Source: SAR324 cluster bacterium lautmerah10 (GTDB lineage Bacteria; SAR324; NAC60-12). From it: a stretch of 36,899 nt of DNA. The notes under the pieces are model-generated. The model was given only the letters and a program-made list of their open reading frames with translations. It ran no database searches and had not been told where the DNA came from. Position numbers and translations under genes: made by a program. Of the stretch, positions 25,515 to 33,256 are shown piece by piece. Every line of letters begins with the position of its first letter. The first letter of the stretch is position 1. The stretch lies in assembly GCA_001469005.2 (NCBI GenBank), contig LNZD02000025.1:1-36899 (forward strand), read 5' to 3'.

Positions 25515-26393
25515 TCAGCCGCCCAGAAATAATCTGCCGACTTCAGGATTTTCGAGAAGCTCATTGCCTTTTCCTGCTAAGGCCAATTCGCCTGCAACCA
25601 GAACATATCCAATGTCCGCAAATTCCAACCCCTTCTTTGCATTCTGCTCGACCATGATGATGGTTTTTCCTTCTTTTTCCTGAAGATCGTAGAGTATTTC
25701 AAAAACCATCTCGATGAAACGGGGTTCCAATCCTATGGAAGGTTCATCGACAAGAAGTACCTGCGGTTTCATGACCAAGGCTCTTGAAATTTCGAGGAGC
25801 CTTCTTTCTCCTCCGGAAAGGACCCTGGCAGGCTGGTGTCTGCGATTCGCGAGGCGCTCGTATTTGGCAAAAATTTCTTCAGCCGCCTCTTTTGCTTCTT
25901 CTGGTTTTTCCTTGAGGTATCCTCCCATCCAAAGATTTTCTTCTACAGTCATTCCAGGAAAAACCGAATTATCCTGGAGGATATAAGCAATCCCGGCTTC
26001 TTTGAGTTTTTCGCTGGGGGTCAGATTGGTAATATTCTGCTCACCATTTTCATTACGGACACTGATGCTGCCCGAAAATATTTTGGTGAAACCGAAAATG
26101 GAATGAAGGACTGTGGATTTTCCAGCACCATTCGGGCCGATCAGGCATAGTGATTCTCCTTTCGAAATCTTCAATGTGAAATCATGGAGAATTTCCATTT
26201 TCCCATATCCTGCCCTCAGGTTTTCAATTTTCAGGAATGGTTCATCTTTGATCAGGTTGTTGATGGTTTCTTCAGAAACTCCTGAGCCCAGTTGTTGTGC
26301 CTGGCGGTTGACATCCTCGACTGAAATGACGGTATTGACCTCACCCTGATGGTATCCGACCGTTTTTTTGTTCTTTGATTCTGAAACTGCCAT
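25515..26393 (-). CDS. livF: Branched-chain amino acid-type ABC ATPase (LivF-like)
   Basis: Walker A GPNGAGKST, signature LSGGERRLLEISRAL, Walker B VLLVDEPSIGLEP and the H-loop-like region with MVEQNAKKGLEFAD identify the LivF subgroup. The ATG at 26393 shares a base with the livG stop (TGATG); a TTG one codon earlier is less likely. It has about 50 extra N-terminal residues before the usual beginning LKIENLRAGYGKMEIL, unusual for LivF, whose role is unknown. It pairs with LivG in a LIV-type importer; the ligand need not be a branched-chain amino acid. Confidence 0.92.
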   Translation of the reverse strand: MAVSESKNKKTVGYHQGEVNTVISVEDVNRQAQQLGSGVSEETINNLIKDEPFLKIENLRAGYGKMEILHDFTLKISKGESLCLIGPNGAGKSTVLHSIFGFTKIFSGSISVRNENGEQNITNLTPSEKLKEAGIAYILQDNSVFPGMTVEENLWMGGYLKEKPEEAKEAAEEIFAKYERLANRRHQPARVLSGGERRLLEISRALVMKPQVLLVDEPSIGLEPRFIEMVFEILYDLQEKEGKTIIMVEQNAKKGLEFADIGYVLVAGELALAGKGNELLENPEVGRLFLGG

Positions 26394-27136
26394 CAATGTG
26401 CTCCAAGGTAGGCATCGATCACTTTTTGATCGTTTTGTATTTCAGAGGGAGGGCCGCCGGCAAGGAGTTTGCCGTGGGCAAGGCAAAATACATGACTGGC
26501 CAGATTCATCACGACACGCATGTTGTGTTCGATCACAAATAGAGTTACCCCCATTTCCTCATTCGCTCGTTTCAGTCGGTCAATCAGTCCATTGATGAGG
26601 GTCGGATTGATCCCTGCAGTTGGCTCGTCCAGAAGAAGAACTTTTGGGTCATTCATCAGAGCCATGGCGAATTCCAGGAGTTTTTGTTGACCAAAAGATA
26701 AATCTCCGGAAATTAAAAACCTTTTACTGTATAAACCCACAAAGTCCAGAAGTTCTTCAGCGCGGTCGAGGATTTCACCCTTACGACTGGAAAACATGGA
26801 TCCAAATCTTCTCCCCCGGTGACTCACGGAAATCTCCATGTTGTCCACACAATTCATTTTGTTGTAAATCCGTGTCTGTTGGAAGGTTCTTAAAAGCCCC
26901 AATCTTGCTATTTCTCCAACCCTGAGTTTTGAAATTTCTTTCCCCTGAAAGAGGATGTTTCCATTATCGATGGGATGTTGTCCTACGATGGAATTGAAGA
27001 GGGTGGTTTTCCCAGATCCGTTGGGACCGATCAGCCCGGTGATGATTCCTTCCTTGACGGAAAGGGAGATGTCCTGATTAGCCTGGACTCCACCAAAAGA
27101 TTTGGAAACCGATTGGACCTCAATGATTTGATTCAT
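26393..27136 (-). CDS. livG: Branched-chain amino acid-type ABC ATPase (LivG-like)
   Basis: 247 residues. Walker A GPNGSGKTT, signature LSFGQQKLLEFAMAL (the LivG variant), Walker B VLLLDEPTAGINP, and FVIEHNMRVVMNLASHV holding the switch histidine. The ATG overlaps the livM stop by 4 nt (ATGA). The C-terminus GGPPSEIQNDQKVIDAYLGA is typical for the subgroup. Confidence 0.94.
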   Translation of the reverse strand: MNQIIEVQSVSKSFGGVQANQDISLSVKEGIITGLIGPNGSGKTTLFNSIVGQHPIDNGNILFQGKEISKLRVGEIARLGLLRTFQQTRIYNKMNCVDNMEISVSHRGRRFGSMFSSRKGEILDRAEELLDFVGLYSKRFLISGDLSFGQQKLLEFAMALMNDPKVLLLDEPTAGINPTLINGLIDRLKRANEEMGVTLFVIEHNMRVVMNLASHVFCLAHGKLLAGGPPSEIQNDQKVIDAYLGAH

Positions 27137-28173
27137 GCTTCCGATTTTTTAGAGGTACTGTCAACCGTCAATCCAAACCATTCCGGTTTGACTTCCTGGA
27201 GCCAACCCACAATTCCCTGCTGAAAAAACACAATATTGATGATGATCAGAGTGCCGAGGGCAACCCACTGCCATCCGAGAAGAAGGGTCCAGGTGGTTTC
27301 CTTGATGATGTGGAAAACGATTGCTCCTAAGATCGGCCCCCAAAGCGTTCCTTTTCCTCCCAACAAAGCCATGGCAACCATGAAGATCCCAAAAGTTGCG
27401 GTGGGGAACGCGACTTCAATGGGCTCAATGAATCCAATCATATTCCCGAAAACGGCACCTATCAAACCCATGAAAAAAGCAGCGATCGACCACGCAACAA
27501 CCTTATAAATCCCTGTTTTGATCCCCATCGCTTCAGCTTTGTCTTCATCATCACGAATGGCATTGATGGCGAGTATGAATTGTGTGCTGTAAAGCCATTT
27601 AAGAAAAATGTGGGATATGACTGTGATGATAAAGCAGAGAATGTAGAAGAACACATTTCTCTGATCCACCCCCCCGGGATAGACAGGCATTGAAATCCCG
27701 CTTCCACCTCCAAGGTACTGGATCGTTCCGACAAACTGTCCTGCTGCGACTGCGATTCCAAGAGTGCCGATCGCAAAGTAAGGGCCTCTCAAGCCAAAGA
27801 CGGCGATTCCAAAAAGTATTGCAATAAGAAACGCGCCGATTCCCCCAGCAATGATTCCTAGAGCAATTCCGGTAAAGTATTGTGTGTCGGTGAAATCAAC
27901 CTTGATGGCGCCAAATGCAGCTGTGTATTCGGCAACATCGTATCCCATAGAAATCTGAACTACGGCAGAGATGTACATGCCAGCGCCGAAAAAAGTGATA
28001 TTTCCCAGTGAATTGTAGCCCATCTGCCCCCCGGTGATATCCCAGGTTGAGGCCATAAGGACCATGATCCACAAGACGGCAATCTGCTGTATGTAGTTCT
28101 CAAAAAAAACAGGCCCTAAAATCCCAACGGCGGCAAGGACGATATAGGCAAGGACTTCATTCGTTCGCGTCAA
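27133..28173 (-). CDS. livM: Branched-chain amino acid-type ABC permease (LivM-like)
   Basis: 346 residues with about ten hydrophobic segments. LivM landmarks are MGYNSLGNITFFGAGMYISA (N-terminal), LRGPYFAIGTLGIAVAAGQF in the middle, and IRDDEDKAEAMGIKTGIYKVVAW, the cytoplasmic loop that contacts the ATPase. The apparent start is TTG at 28173, overlapping the livH stop by 4 nt, with GAGG a few bases upstream. Confidence 0.93.
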   Translation of the reverse strand: MTRTNEVLAYIVLAAVGILGPVFFENYIQQIAVLWIMVLMASTWDITGGQMGYNSLGNITFFGAGMYISAVVQISMGYDVAEYTAAFGAIKVDFTDTQYFTGIALGIIAGGIGAFLIAILFGIAVFGLRGPYFAIGTLGIAVAAGQFVGTIQYLGGGSGISMPVYPGGVDQRNVFFYILCFIITVISHIFLKWLYSTQFILAINAIRDDEDKAEAMGIKTGIYKVVAWSIAAFFMGLIGAVFGNMIGFIEPIEVAFPTATFGIFMVAMALLGGKGTLWGPILGAIVFHIIKETTWTLLLGWQWVALGTLIIINIVFFQQGIVGWLQEVKPEWFGLTVDSTSKKSEA

Positions 28174-29075
28174 CGGACTACCTCACGTTTTTGTCGAAGT
28201 TTTATTTGCCTCCACATCAAAACCAGGAGTAGTAACACCACTGCTGATGCAACCTGATACTCTGCGCCAAAAACGATTCCTGTGTATTGTTCCGCAAGGC
28301 CCAAACCAAAACCTGCACCAATGACGGCTGGAAGATTTCCTAATCCTGAGGCGGTCACAATAGCAAAAGACCTGATGCTGTAAACGATGCCGTAAAAAGG
28401 CTGGATGACCCAGATCATGGCCACCAAAACTCCTGCAGCACCACAAATGGCGGCATTCAATGCGAATGTGATGGCATAAACCCGATCGGTGTTGATCCCC
28501 ATAACCCTGGCTGCTCTCGGATCTTGAGCGGTTGCTCGGATCGATTGGCCAAGTCTTGATTTTTTCATGAACAAAACAACGCCCAATGCCAATAATGCTG
28601 CGAGGACCAGGGATAAAATTTTAATGGATGGAATGGTAACAAAATCGTCAAAGGCCGAATAAATTTTAAAATCCGGGTCAACAGTTTGAACCTCCGGGCC
28701 AAAGATGAGGTTGATCACCTGCTGCATCAATAGAGACAATCCAAAGGTTGCCAACAAAGAGGTAAACATGTCTTTATCGATAACCCTGCGGATGATGATG
28801 ACGTAAACCAGCCATCCAAATCCAAACATCAGAATCATTGCCAAAGGCAGGGTCAAAAGCGGATGGAATCCCGCATTGAAGAGGGCGAAAGAGATGTAGC
28901 CCCCCATGATCACGAAATCACCTTGTGCCAGATTTTTGATGTTCATCACCCCCCATACCAAGGCCAAACCATAGGCAGTGAGTGCGAACACGGCTCCAAT
29001 AAAAATGCCATCCAGAATCAACTGGACGTTCATAACGGGAGCCCAAATGAAAAGAAGCTTCAGGTTATCCAACAT
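28170..29075 (-). CDS. livH: Branched-chain amino acid-type ABC permease (LivH-like)
   Basis: 301 residues. LivH landmarks are ALTAYGLALVWGVMNIKNLAQGDFVIMGGY near the N-terminus (split by family gaps), ATFGLSLLMQQVINLIFGPE, the coupling loop LGQSIRATAQDPRAARVMGIN, and SGLGNLPAVIGAGFGLGLAEQ. The start may be the ATG at 29075 or a second one 14 codons in (MNVQLILDGIFIG), closer to where most LivH proteins begin. Confidence 0.93.
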   Translation of the reverse strand: MLDNLKLLFIWAPVMNVQLILDGIFIGAVFALTAYGLALVWGVMNIKNLAQGDFVIMGGYISFALFNAGFHPLLTLPLAMILMFGFGWLVYVIIIRRVIDKDMFTSLLATFGLSLLMQQVINLIFGPEVQTVDPDFKIYSAFDDFVTIPSIKILSLVLAALLALGVVLFMKKSRLGQSIRATAQDPRAARVMGINTDRVYAITFALNAAICGAAGVLVAMIWVIQPFYGIVYSIRSFAIVTASGLGNLPAVIGAGFGLGLAEQYTGIVFGAEYQVASAVVLLLLVLMWRQIKLRQKREVVR

Positions 29076-29111
29076 GATCTGGTTAGATCCTTAAGCAATG
29101 ATGTGGGAGGT

Positions 29112-29131
29112 GGGAGCCTGAATAGGCTCCC
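29112..29131 (-). promoter_or_regulatory. Stem-loop between livK-like and livH genes
   Basis: GGGAGCC (29112-29118), TGAATA, GGCTCCC (29125-29131): a perfect 7-bp stem with no T-run after it on the minus strand. It sits in the 70-nt gap after the binding-protein gene and probably acts as an mRNA-stabilising or attenuating hairpin, giving more binding protein than permease. Confidence 0.6.
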
Positions 29132-29145
29132 TGAGTGTTGAGATG

Positions 29146-30372
29146 TCAATAACTGACTTTTCTTGGCCAGGCAAGATCATTCGCAGACACAACATCGGCA
29201 TATTTTTTCCCGCTGATTTGTCTCATCAGCATTGGTTTAGCAATGTTGTTTCCTGCTTCAGAAAACTTGATCTTTCCATAAAACGTTTCTGTTTGGGTTG
29301 CAGAAATCGCATCACGGAGTCTGTCTTTGTCAAAGGAATTGGCTGCTTCAAAAGCAAGCTTCCATACAAGAACGGCTGCAGATGCCTGTGCCGTTTGATA
29401 TGGAATCGCACTATAACTCGGGTAAGCAGCTTTGAATTCCCTGTCATACTTTTTGGAATCTCCAAAGTAGGAATCACTGTAGGGCACATTAGGAGACCAT
29501 TGGGTGGGGCAGAGAAATCCCTGAGCCGCTTTTGGGAATTTTTCATGAACCTTTGCCGCCTCACAGTGAGTGATGCTGATCAAAGGAACATTGATTCTCA
29601 TTTCACCAATTTGTCTGGCTGCAGTGGCAGCTCCTTTGGAGTGTCCTGAAACAAGAAGAATGTCAGGACGCATGGCTTTTACTTTGGTTAAAGTGGAAGA
29701 CATGTCAGAAAGATCTGCAGGAAGTTTGTCATCGATGACGATTTTCATCCCGTATTTTTTTGCTGTATCCACAACTCCTTCTCTCACATCCAGGGAGAAA
29801 GGATCATTCTCGAAAGCCATTGCCACTTTAACACTGGACGGATTCTTTCCATTCTTTTTTGCCATCGAAGCCGCATGATCGATGGAAGGGGAAAGATACT
29901 GTTCTGAGGTTGATAATACAGCAAACAGATATCGGTATCCCTGGGTGAAAAGTGAACGTGATGCACCTTCTGCTTCGACCATCGGTACTCCGTATTTTTC
30001 TGTAACCGGAGCAATCGCTTTGGTCAATCCGGAACTGTAAGGCCCAAGCATGAATTCCACACCGTCCTGTTTGATCAAGCGCTCAGCGAGTTGGGCTCCT
30101 CGAGCAGGGGTTGATTCATCATCATAATATTTAATGCTCAGCATGTAGGTTTTTCCACCTACTTTGACGCCGCCCATTGAATTGATTCTTTCGACTGCAA
30201 AGTCATAACCTCTCTGGGCATGCAATCCATTGGTTGCATACTTTCCGGTCAGTGAAATGGCAGATCCAAGAATGATTTTATCTCCCTCCACCTTGGCTTG
30301 AAGGGGAAACACCAGCATCAGCATTCCCGTCACAAATGAGATGGATGCTAAAACCAATTTATTGAAGTTCAT
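29146..30372 (-). CDS. LIV-type ABC substrate-binding protein
   Basis: 408 residues of the type I periplasmic binding family (LivK/Peripla_BP_6). A signal peptide is evident (MNFNKLVLASISFVTGMLML to FPLQA, cleaved before KVEG). The mature domain begins ILGSAISLTGKYATNGLHAQRGYDFAVERIN, with YDDESTPARGAQLAERLI after it (two separate segments). AGAGGAG sits 4-5 nt before the start. It is first in the livHMGF operon, and a strong palindrome lies in its leader. The ligand is unknown. Confidence 0.92.
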   Translation of the reverse strand: MNFNKLVLASISFVTGMLMLVFPLQAKVEGDKIILGSAISLTGKYATNGLHAQRGYDFAVERINSMGGVKVGGKTYMLSIKYYDDESTPARGAQLAERLIKQDGVEFMLGPYSSGLTKAIAPVTEKYGVPMVEAEGASRSLFTQGYRYLFAVLSTSEQYLSPSIDHAASMAKKNGKNPSSVKVAMAFENDPFSLDVREGVVDTAKKYGMKIVIDDKLPADLSDMSSTLTKVKAMRPDILLVSGHSKGAATAARQIGEMRINVPLISITHCEAAKVHEKFPKAAQGFLCPTQWSPNVPYSDSYFGDSKKYDREFKAAYPSYSAIPYQTAQASAAVLVWKLAFEAANSFDKDRLRDAISATQTETFYGKIKFSEAGNNIAKPMLMRQISGKKYADVVSANDLAWPRKVSY

Positions 30373-30401
30373 ATGCTCCTCTTTTATTTATGAAACAAGA
30401 A

Positions 30402-30424
30402 AACATTACCCCAACGGTAATGTT
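30402..30424. promoter_or_regulatory. Perfect 9-bp palindrome upstream of the LIV operon, candidate operator
   Basis: AACATTACC (30402-30410), CCAAC, GGTAATGTT (30416-30424). It lies 30-52 nt before the livK-like start, in the 203-nt region shared with the divergent TauD gene. The symmetry and lack of a following T-run favour an operator for a dimeric repressor or activator over a terminator. Confidence 0.6.
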
Positions 30425-30575
30425 CAACAAAAAACAATAAACTTGGGGACTTTGCTTTGCAAGAAGTAAAATTTGAATTTTGTCTTCAAAAGACGTTCGG
30501 GGAACCCTTTCATCATTCTTTTGTAAAAGATGAAATCTTCAGGCAAGATATATTTTAAAAATTGTTAGGATTAAT

Positions 30576-31397
30576 ATGTCTATGGAAATTACCCGTTATA
30601 GTCCTGCAGTCGGGGCTGAGATTAGAGGGGTCGATCTCAGCCGCGGATTGACAGGCGAGGAGTTCAAAGAGGTCCACAAAGCTTTCCTGGACCATCAGGT
30701 CCTTTTTTTCCGGGAGCAGAAAGAGATCCCTCCAGAAGTCCATGTTGAAATTGGGAAAAGGTTCGGAAATCTGCATTTCCACCCTGCTGCTCCGCAAATG
30801 GAAGGACATCCTGAGATATTCGTCATTCATACTCATCGTGATTCAAAAATCGCCAATGGTGAATTCTGGCATTCCGATGTTTCCTGCGATGAAGAGCCTC
30901 CTTTGGGAACGATGCTCCAACTTCATCTTTTGCCGCCTGTGGGAGGGGATACTCTTTTTTCCAATATGTATCAGGCCTATGAAGAGCTTTCTGAAACCTT
31001 CCAGAAATTTTGTGATGGCTTAAGCGCCCTTCATGAATCGGAGCATGTCTACCGGGGACGTTACAGCGACCGAGGAGTGGATGATGCAGGGAAGGTCTAT
31101 CCCTCTTCTGTTCATCCGGTGGTCAGAACCCATCCTGAGACAGGTCGTAAAGCGCTCTATGTCAATCGTGCATTCACCACCAGAATCCAGGAACTTTCAG
31201 AAGATGAAAGCCGCGCGGTGCTTGATCTTCTCCTGGACCACTGCGAGCAATTGAGTTTCCAGACTCGATTTCGTTGGCAAAAAAACGATGTTGTCCTGTG
31301 GGACAACCGCTGTGTCCAACACCATGCCCTCTGGGATTATTGGCCGGAAGAACGAAAAGGCCGGAGGGTTACCATAGCCGGTGACCGGCCCTACTGA
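30576..31397 (+). CDS. TauD/TfdA-family Fe(II)/2-oxoglutarate dioxygenase
   Basis: 273 residues. The N-terminus EITRYSPAVGAEIRGVDLSRG is characteristic, the metal-binding HxD is in FWHSDVSCDEEPPLG near residue 100, and the distal histidine and 2-oxoglutarate arginine are in LWDNRCVQHHAL and KGRRVTIAGDRPY at the C-terminus. Family members hydroxylate sulfonates, aryloxyacetates, betaines or carnitine precursors, often releasing a leaving group as aldehyde; the substrate here is not readable. AGGA lies 5 nt before the ATG. It is divergent from the LIV importer and may use its cargo. Confidence 0.92.
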   Translation: MSMEITRYSPAVGAEIRGVDLSRGLTGEEFKEVHKAFLDHQVLFFREQKEIPPEVHVEIGKRFGNLHFHPAAPQMEGHPEIFVIHTHRDSKIANGEFWHSDVSCDEEPPLGTMLQLHLLPPVGGDTLFSNMYQAYEELSETFQKFCDGLSALHESEHVYRGRYSDRGVDDAGKVYPSSVHPVVRTHPETGRKALYVNRAFTTRIQELSEDESRAVLDLLLDHCEQLSFQTRFRWQKNDVVLWDNRCVQHHALWDYWPEERKGRRVTIAGDRPY

Positions 31398-31401
31398 GAT
31401 C

Positions 31402-31515
31402 TCAGCCTAGGGAAATCCCCCCATCTAAAAACGTATATTCTTCGACTCCAAAGTCTGTCTTTTCTGCCAGGGCCATGAGCTGATTGGACCCTGAATTCCG
31501 TTCCAATTTTCTCAC
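31402..31515 (-). CDS. Possible 37-residue ORF or gene remnant
   Basis: In the 225-nt gap between the dioxygenase and hsp20, the minus strand has an open frame from a GTG at 31515 to a TGA at 31404. Its product ends SNQLMALAEKTDFGVEEYTF followed by LDGGISLG, which looks like ordinary protein sequence with balanced composition. There is no clear ribosome-binding site. It could be the C-terminal remnant of a lost gene or a small real protein; I do not recognise the family. Confidence 0.25.
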   Translation of the reverse strand: MRKLERNSGSNQLMALAEKTDFGVEEYTFLDGGISLG

Positions 31516-31552
31516 TCAAAATAGGCCCTTCAAAAAAAATTCAAAAAAATGT

Positions 31553-31581
31553 TTGACAAAACTATTAGCACTCGTATATAG
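31553..31581 (+). promoter_or_regulatory. Sigma-70 promoter of hsp20
   Basis: TTGACA (31553-31558) is the consensus -35. The -10 is TATATA (31575-31580) with a 16-nt spacer or ATATAG with 17. The -10 falls in the spacer of the CIRCE element, so repressor binding would block RNA polymerase directly. Confidence 0.8.
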
Positions 31582-31591
31582 TGAGTGCTAA
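31565..31591. promoter_or_regulatory. CIRCE operator (HrcA binding site)
   Basis: TTAGCACTC (31565-31573), N9, GAGTGCTAA (31583-31591): an exact match to the CIRCE consensus recognised by the heat-shock repressor HrcA. It overlaps the hsp20 promoter and lies 31 nt before the hsp20 ATG. hrcA itself is not in the window. Confidence 0.97.
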
Positions 31592-31622
31592 CAATAAACC
31601 ACACTCATATGTAGGAGGACCT

Positions 31623-32045
31623 ATGGTACCTGCACGTTATCGAAACAACCCATTCACCCCCATGAATTCCTTACTGGAGGAATTTTTTGGTGACATGATT
31701 CCGGAGCGCACAACGCAGGCCGGATTCCGACCCCCGTTGGATCTGAGGGAGGACGAAGGGCATTTTTATGCTCAACTCGAACTTCCGGGGATGTCAAAGG
31801 AAGAGGTCAAGATCTCCATTGAGGACAGTGTTTTAACTGTTCGTGGAGAAAAGAAGAAGCAGGAGTTGCTTGAAAAAGAGGAGTATCGCAGGGTGGAAAG
31901 AAGCTATGGTGTTTTTGAACGCTGTTTTCGTTTACCCCAGGAGATCCAGGAAGAAGCAATCAATGCTGAAATGGAAAACGGAGTGCTGAAGATCAGCATT
32001 CCAAAGACTGAAAAAGTCGAACCCCGTCAGATCACGATCAACTGA
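31623..32045 (+). CDS. hsp20: Small heat-shock protein, Hsp20/alpha-crystallin family
   Basis: An ATP-independent holdase chaperone, 140 residues from the ATG at 31623, which has AGGAGG 4 nt upstream. An in-frame GTG at 31581 is inside the CIRCE element and is rejected as the start. The alpha-crystallin domain spans FRPPLDLREDEGHFYAQLEL, LPGMSKEEVKISIEDSVLTV, RSYGVFERCFRLP, and the conserved MENGVLKISIPK. The N-terminal MNSLLEEFFGDM is typical. The gene is monocistronic, between a CIRCE promoter and an intrinsic terminator. Confidence 0.95.
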   Translation: MVPARYRNNPFTPMNSLLEEFFGDMIPERTTQAGFRPPLDLREDEGHFYAQLELPGMSKEEVKISIEDSVLTVRGEKKKQELLEKEEYRRVERSYGVFERCFRLPQEIQEEAINAEMENGVLKISIPKTEKVEPRQITIN

Positions 32046-32065
32046 TTGACTGACAAAAACAAAAT

Positions 32066-32092
32066 CCCCGGGCAATAGGTCCGGGGGTTTTT
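32066..32092 (+). terminator. Intrinsic terminator after hsp20
   Basis: CCCCGG (32066-32071) pairs with CCGGGG (32081-32086) around a 9-nt loop and is followed by G and five T. It lies 20 nt after the hsp20 stop. Confidence 0.9.
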
Positions 32093-32134
32093 ACACATCG
32101 TAATTATTGGAAAACTCAAACTGACTGAAAAACC

Positions 32135-32338
32135 ATGAAAAACATCACCAGAGATGAAATCAAGGATGCAATGCAGCGTTACATTGCAGACGGTGGGAAA
32201 ATCGAGAAGATTAAATTCAAAGACAACGGAATGTTGCTGAATAACGATCTCATGTTGGACAGGAATTTCGACAATGAATCGAACGTACTGGAAGAACTTC
32301 AGGTAGATTCGATTTTCGAACCCGAAGTGGTCAACTGA
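32135..32338 (+). CDS. Small conserved-looking hypothetical protein, 67 aa
   Basis: A short acidic protein: an opening helix KNITRDEIKDAMQRYIADGG, then GKIEKIKFKDNGMLLNNDLM and a C-terminal acidic part EELQVDSIFEPEVVN. No signal peptide, transmembrane segment or cysteine is present. I do not recognise a family. It is flanked by the hsp20 terminator upstream and a hairpin downstream, which suggests an independent transcript. No strong Shine-Dalgarno sequence precedes the ATG; coding is supported by codon-like composition and lack of competing frames. Confidence 0.6.
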   Translation: MKNITRDEIKDAMQRYIADGGKIEKIKFKDNGMLLNNDLMLDRNFDNESNVLEELQVDSIFEPEVVN

Positions 32339-32364
32339 TCCGACCCAATGACCACTTTATGAAG

Positions 32365-32390
32365 CGGGTCTGAATCATTTCGGACCCGTT
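32365..32390 (+). terminator. Hairpin after the 67-aa gene, weak terminator
   Basis: CGGGTC (32365-32370) and GACCCG (32383-32388) form a 6-bp stem with a 12-nt loop, followed by only three T. It sits between convergent genes, ending 14 nt before the argB stop. Confidence 0.5.
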
Positions 32391-32403
32391 TCCCTACCAC
32401 TTT

Positions 32404-33255
32404 TCAGGCAACGATTTTCGTTCCTATCCCCTGATCAGTAAATAATTCTGTAATCACCGAATGCGGGTCTGTGCCGAGTATGATCTGGGCTGATTCTACT
32501 CCCTGGGTGACGGCATTCAATGCGGCTTGAACCTTCGGCTTCATTCCTCCCTCGATGACTCCGGAATCGATCATGCTCAATGCCTGATCATGTTTCAGTT
32601 CTGCACAAAGCTTCCCGTTTTCTAAAATTCCCTCAACATCGGTCATGAAGATCAATTTCATCGCCTGAAGCGAGACCGCAATGTGGGAAGCTGCGGTATC
32701 GGCATTGATGTTGTAACTGGTGCCATCCTTTCCCAAACCGATGGGTGATATGACTGGAATGTATCCTTCTTTCAGGAGAACCCTAAGCAGTTCCGGATTG
32801 GTCGAGTCAATCTCTCCCACATACCCCAGATCCACTCCTTCCCCACCGTCTTTTTTGGAAGCCTCAATCAGGTGTCCATCTTTCCCACTCAATCCAACGG
32901 CTTTTCCGCCACAGGTGTTGAGGTGAGCGATGATCTCCTTGTTGATGGTTCCGGAAAGGACCATTTCAGTGACTTTTAGATTCTCTGCACTGGTAACCCT
33001 CAGTCCCTCAACAAAATGCACTTGCTGCCCGAGCTGCTCCATGGCTTTTGAGACCTCAGGTCCTCCTCCATGAACAATCACCGGTTTCATCCCAAGCGAT
33101 TGGAGCAGGACAATGTCTTCAGCAAAACTCTGTTTGAGGTTTTTCTCTATCATTGCCGCTCCACCGTACTTGATGACGATGATCCGGTCACGAAAACGTT
33201 TGATGTAGGAAAGGGCCTCGATCAGCAGGTCCTTTTTGACCGAAGAGGATACCAC
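32404..33255 (-). CDS. argB: Acetylglutamate kinase
   Basis: Phosphorylates N-acetylglutamate in arginine synthesis. 283 residues with the amino-acid-kinase fold: IIVIKYGGAAM (phosphate-binding lysine and GG), KPVIVHGGGPEVSKAMEQLG, VEGLRVTS, GLSGKDGHLI, SYNINADTAASHIAVSLQA and SGVIEGGMKPKVQAALNAV. The ATG at 33255 is just past the stop of the mltD-like gene on the same strand, so the two are probably cotranscribed. It is a stand-alone kinase without an N-acetyltransferase fusion. Confidence 0.95.
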   Translation of the reverse strand: MVSSSVKKDLLIEALSYIKRFRDRIIVIKYGGAAMIEKNLKQSFAEDIVLLQSLGMKPVIVHGGGPEVSKAMEQLGQQVHFVEGLRVTSAENLKVTEMVLSGTINKEIIAHLNTCGGKAVGLSGKDGHLIEASKKDGGEGVDLGYVGEIDSTNPELLRVLLKEGYIPVISPIGLGKDGTSYNINADTAASHIAVSLQAMKLIFMTDVEGILENGKLCAELKHDQALSMIDSGVIEGGMKPKVQAALNAVTQGVESAQIILGTDPHSVITELFTDQGIGTKIVA

Positions 33256-33256
33256 T

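Noticed and set aside
31581..31622. GTG start giving a longer Hsp20
   Set aside because: The codons lie inside and just after the CIRCE/promoter, so they would not be in the transcript in full; AGGAGG precedes the ATG at 31623.
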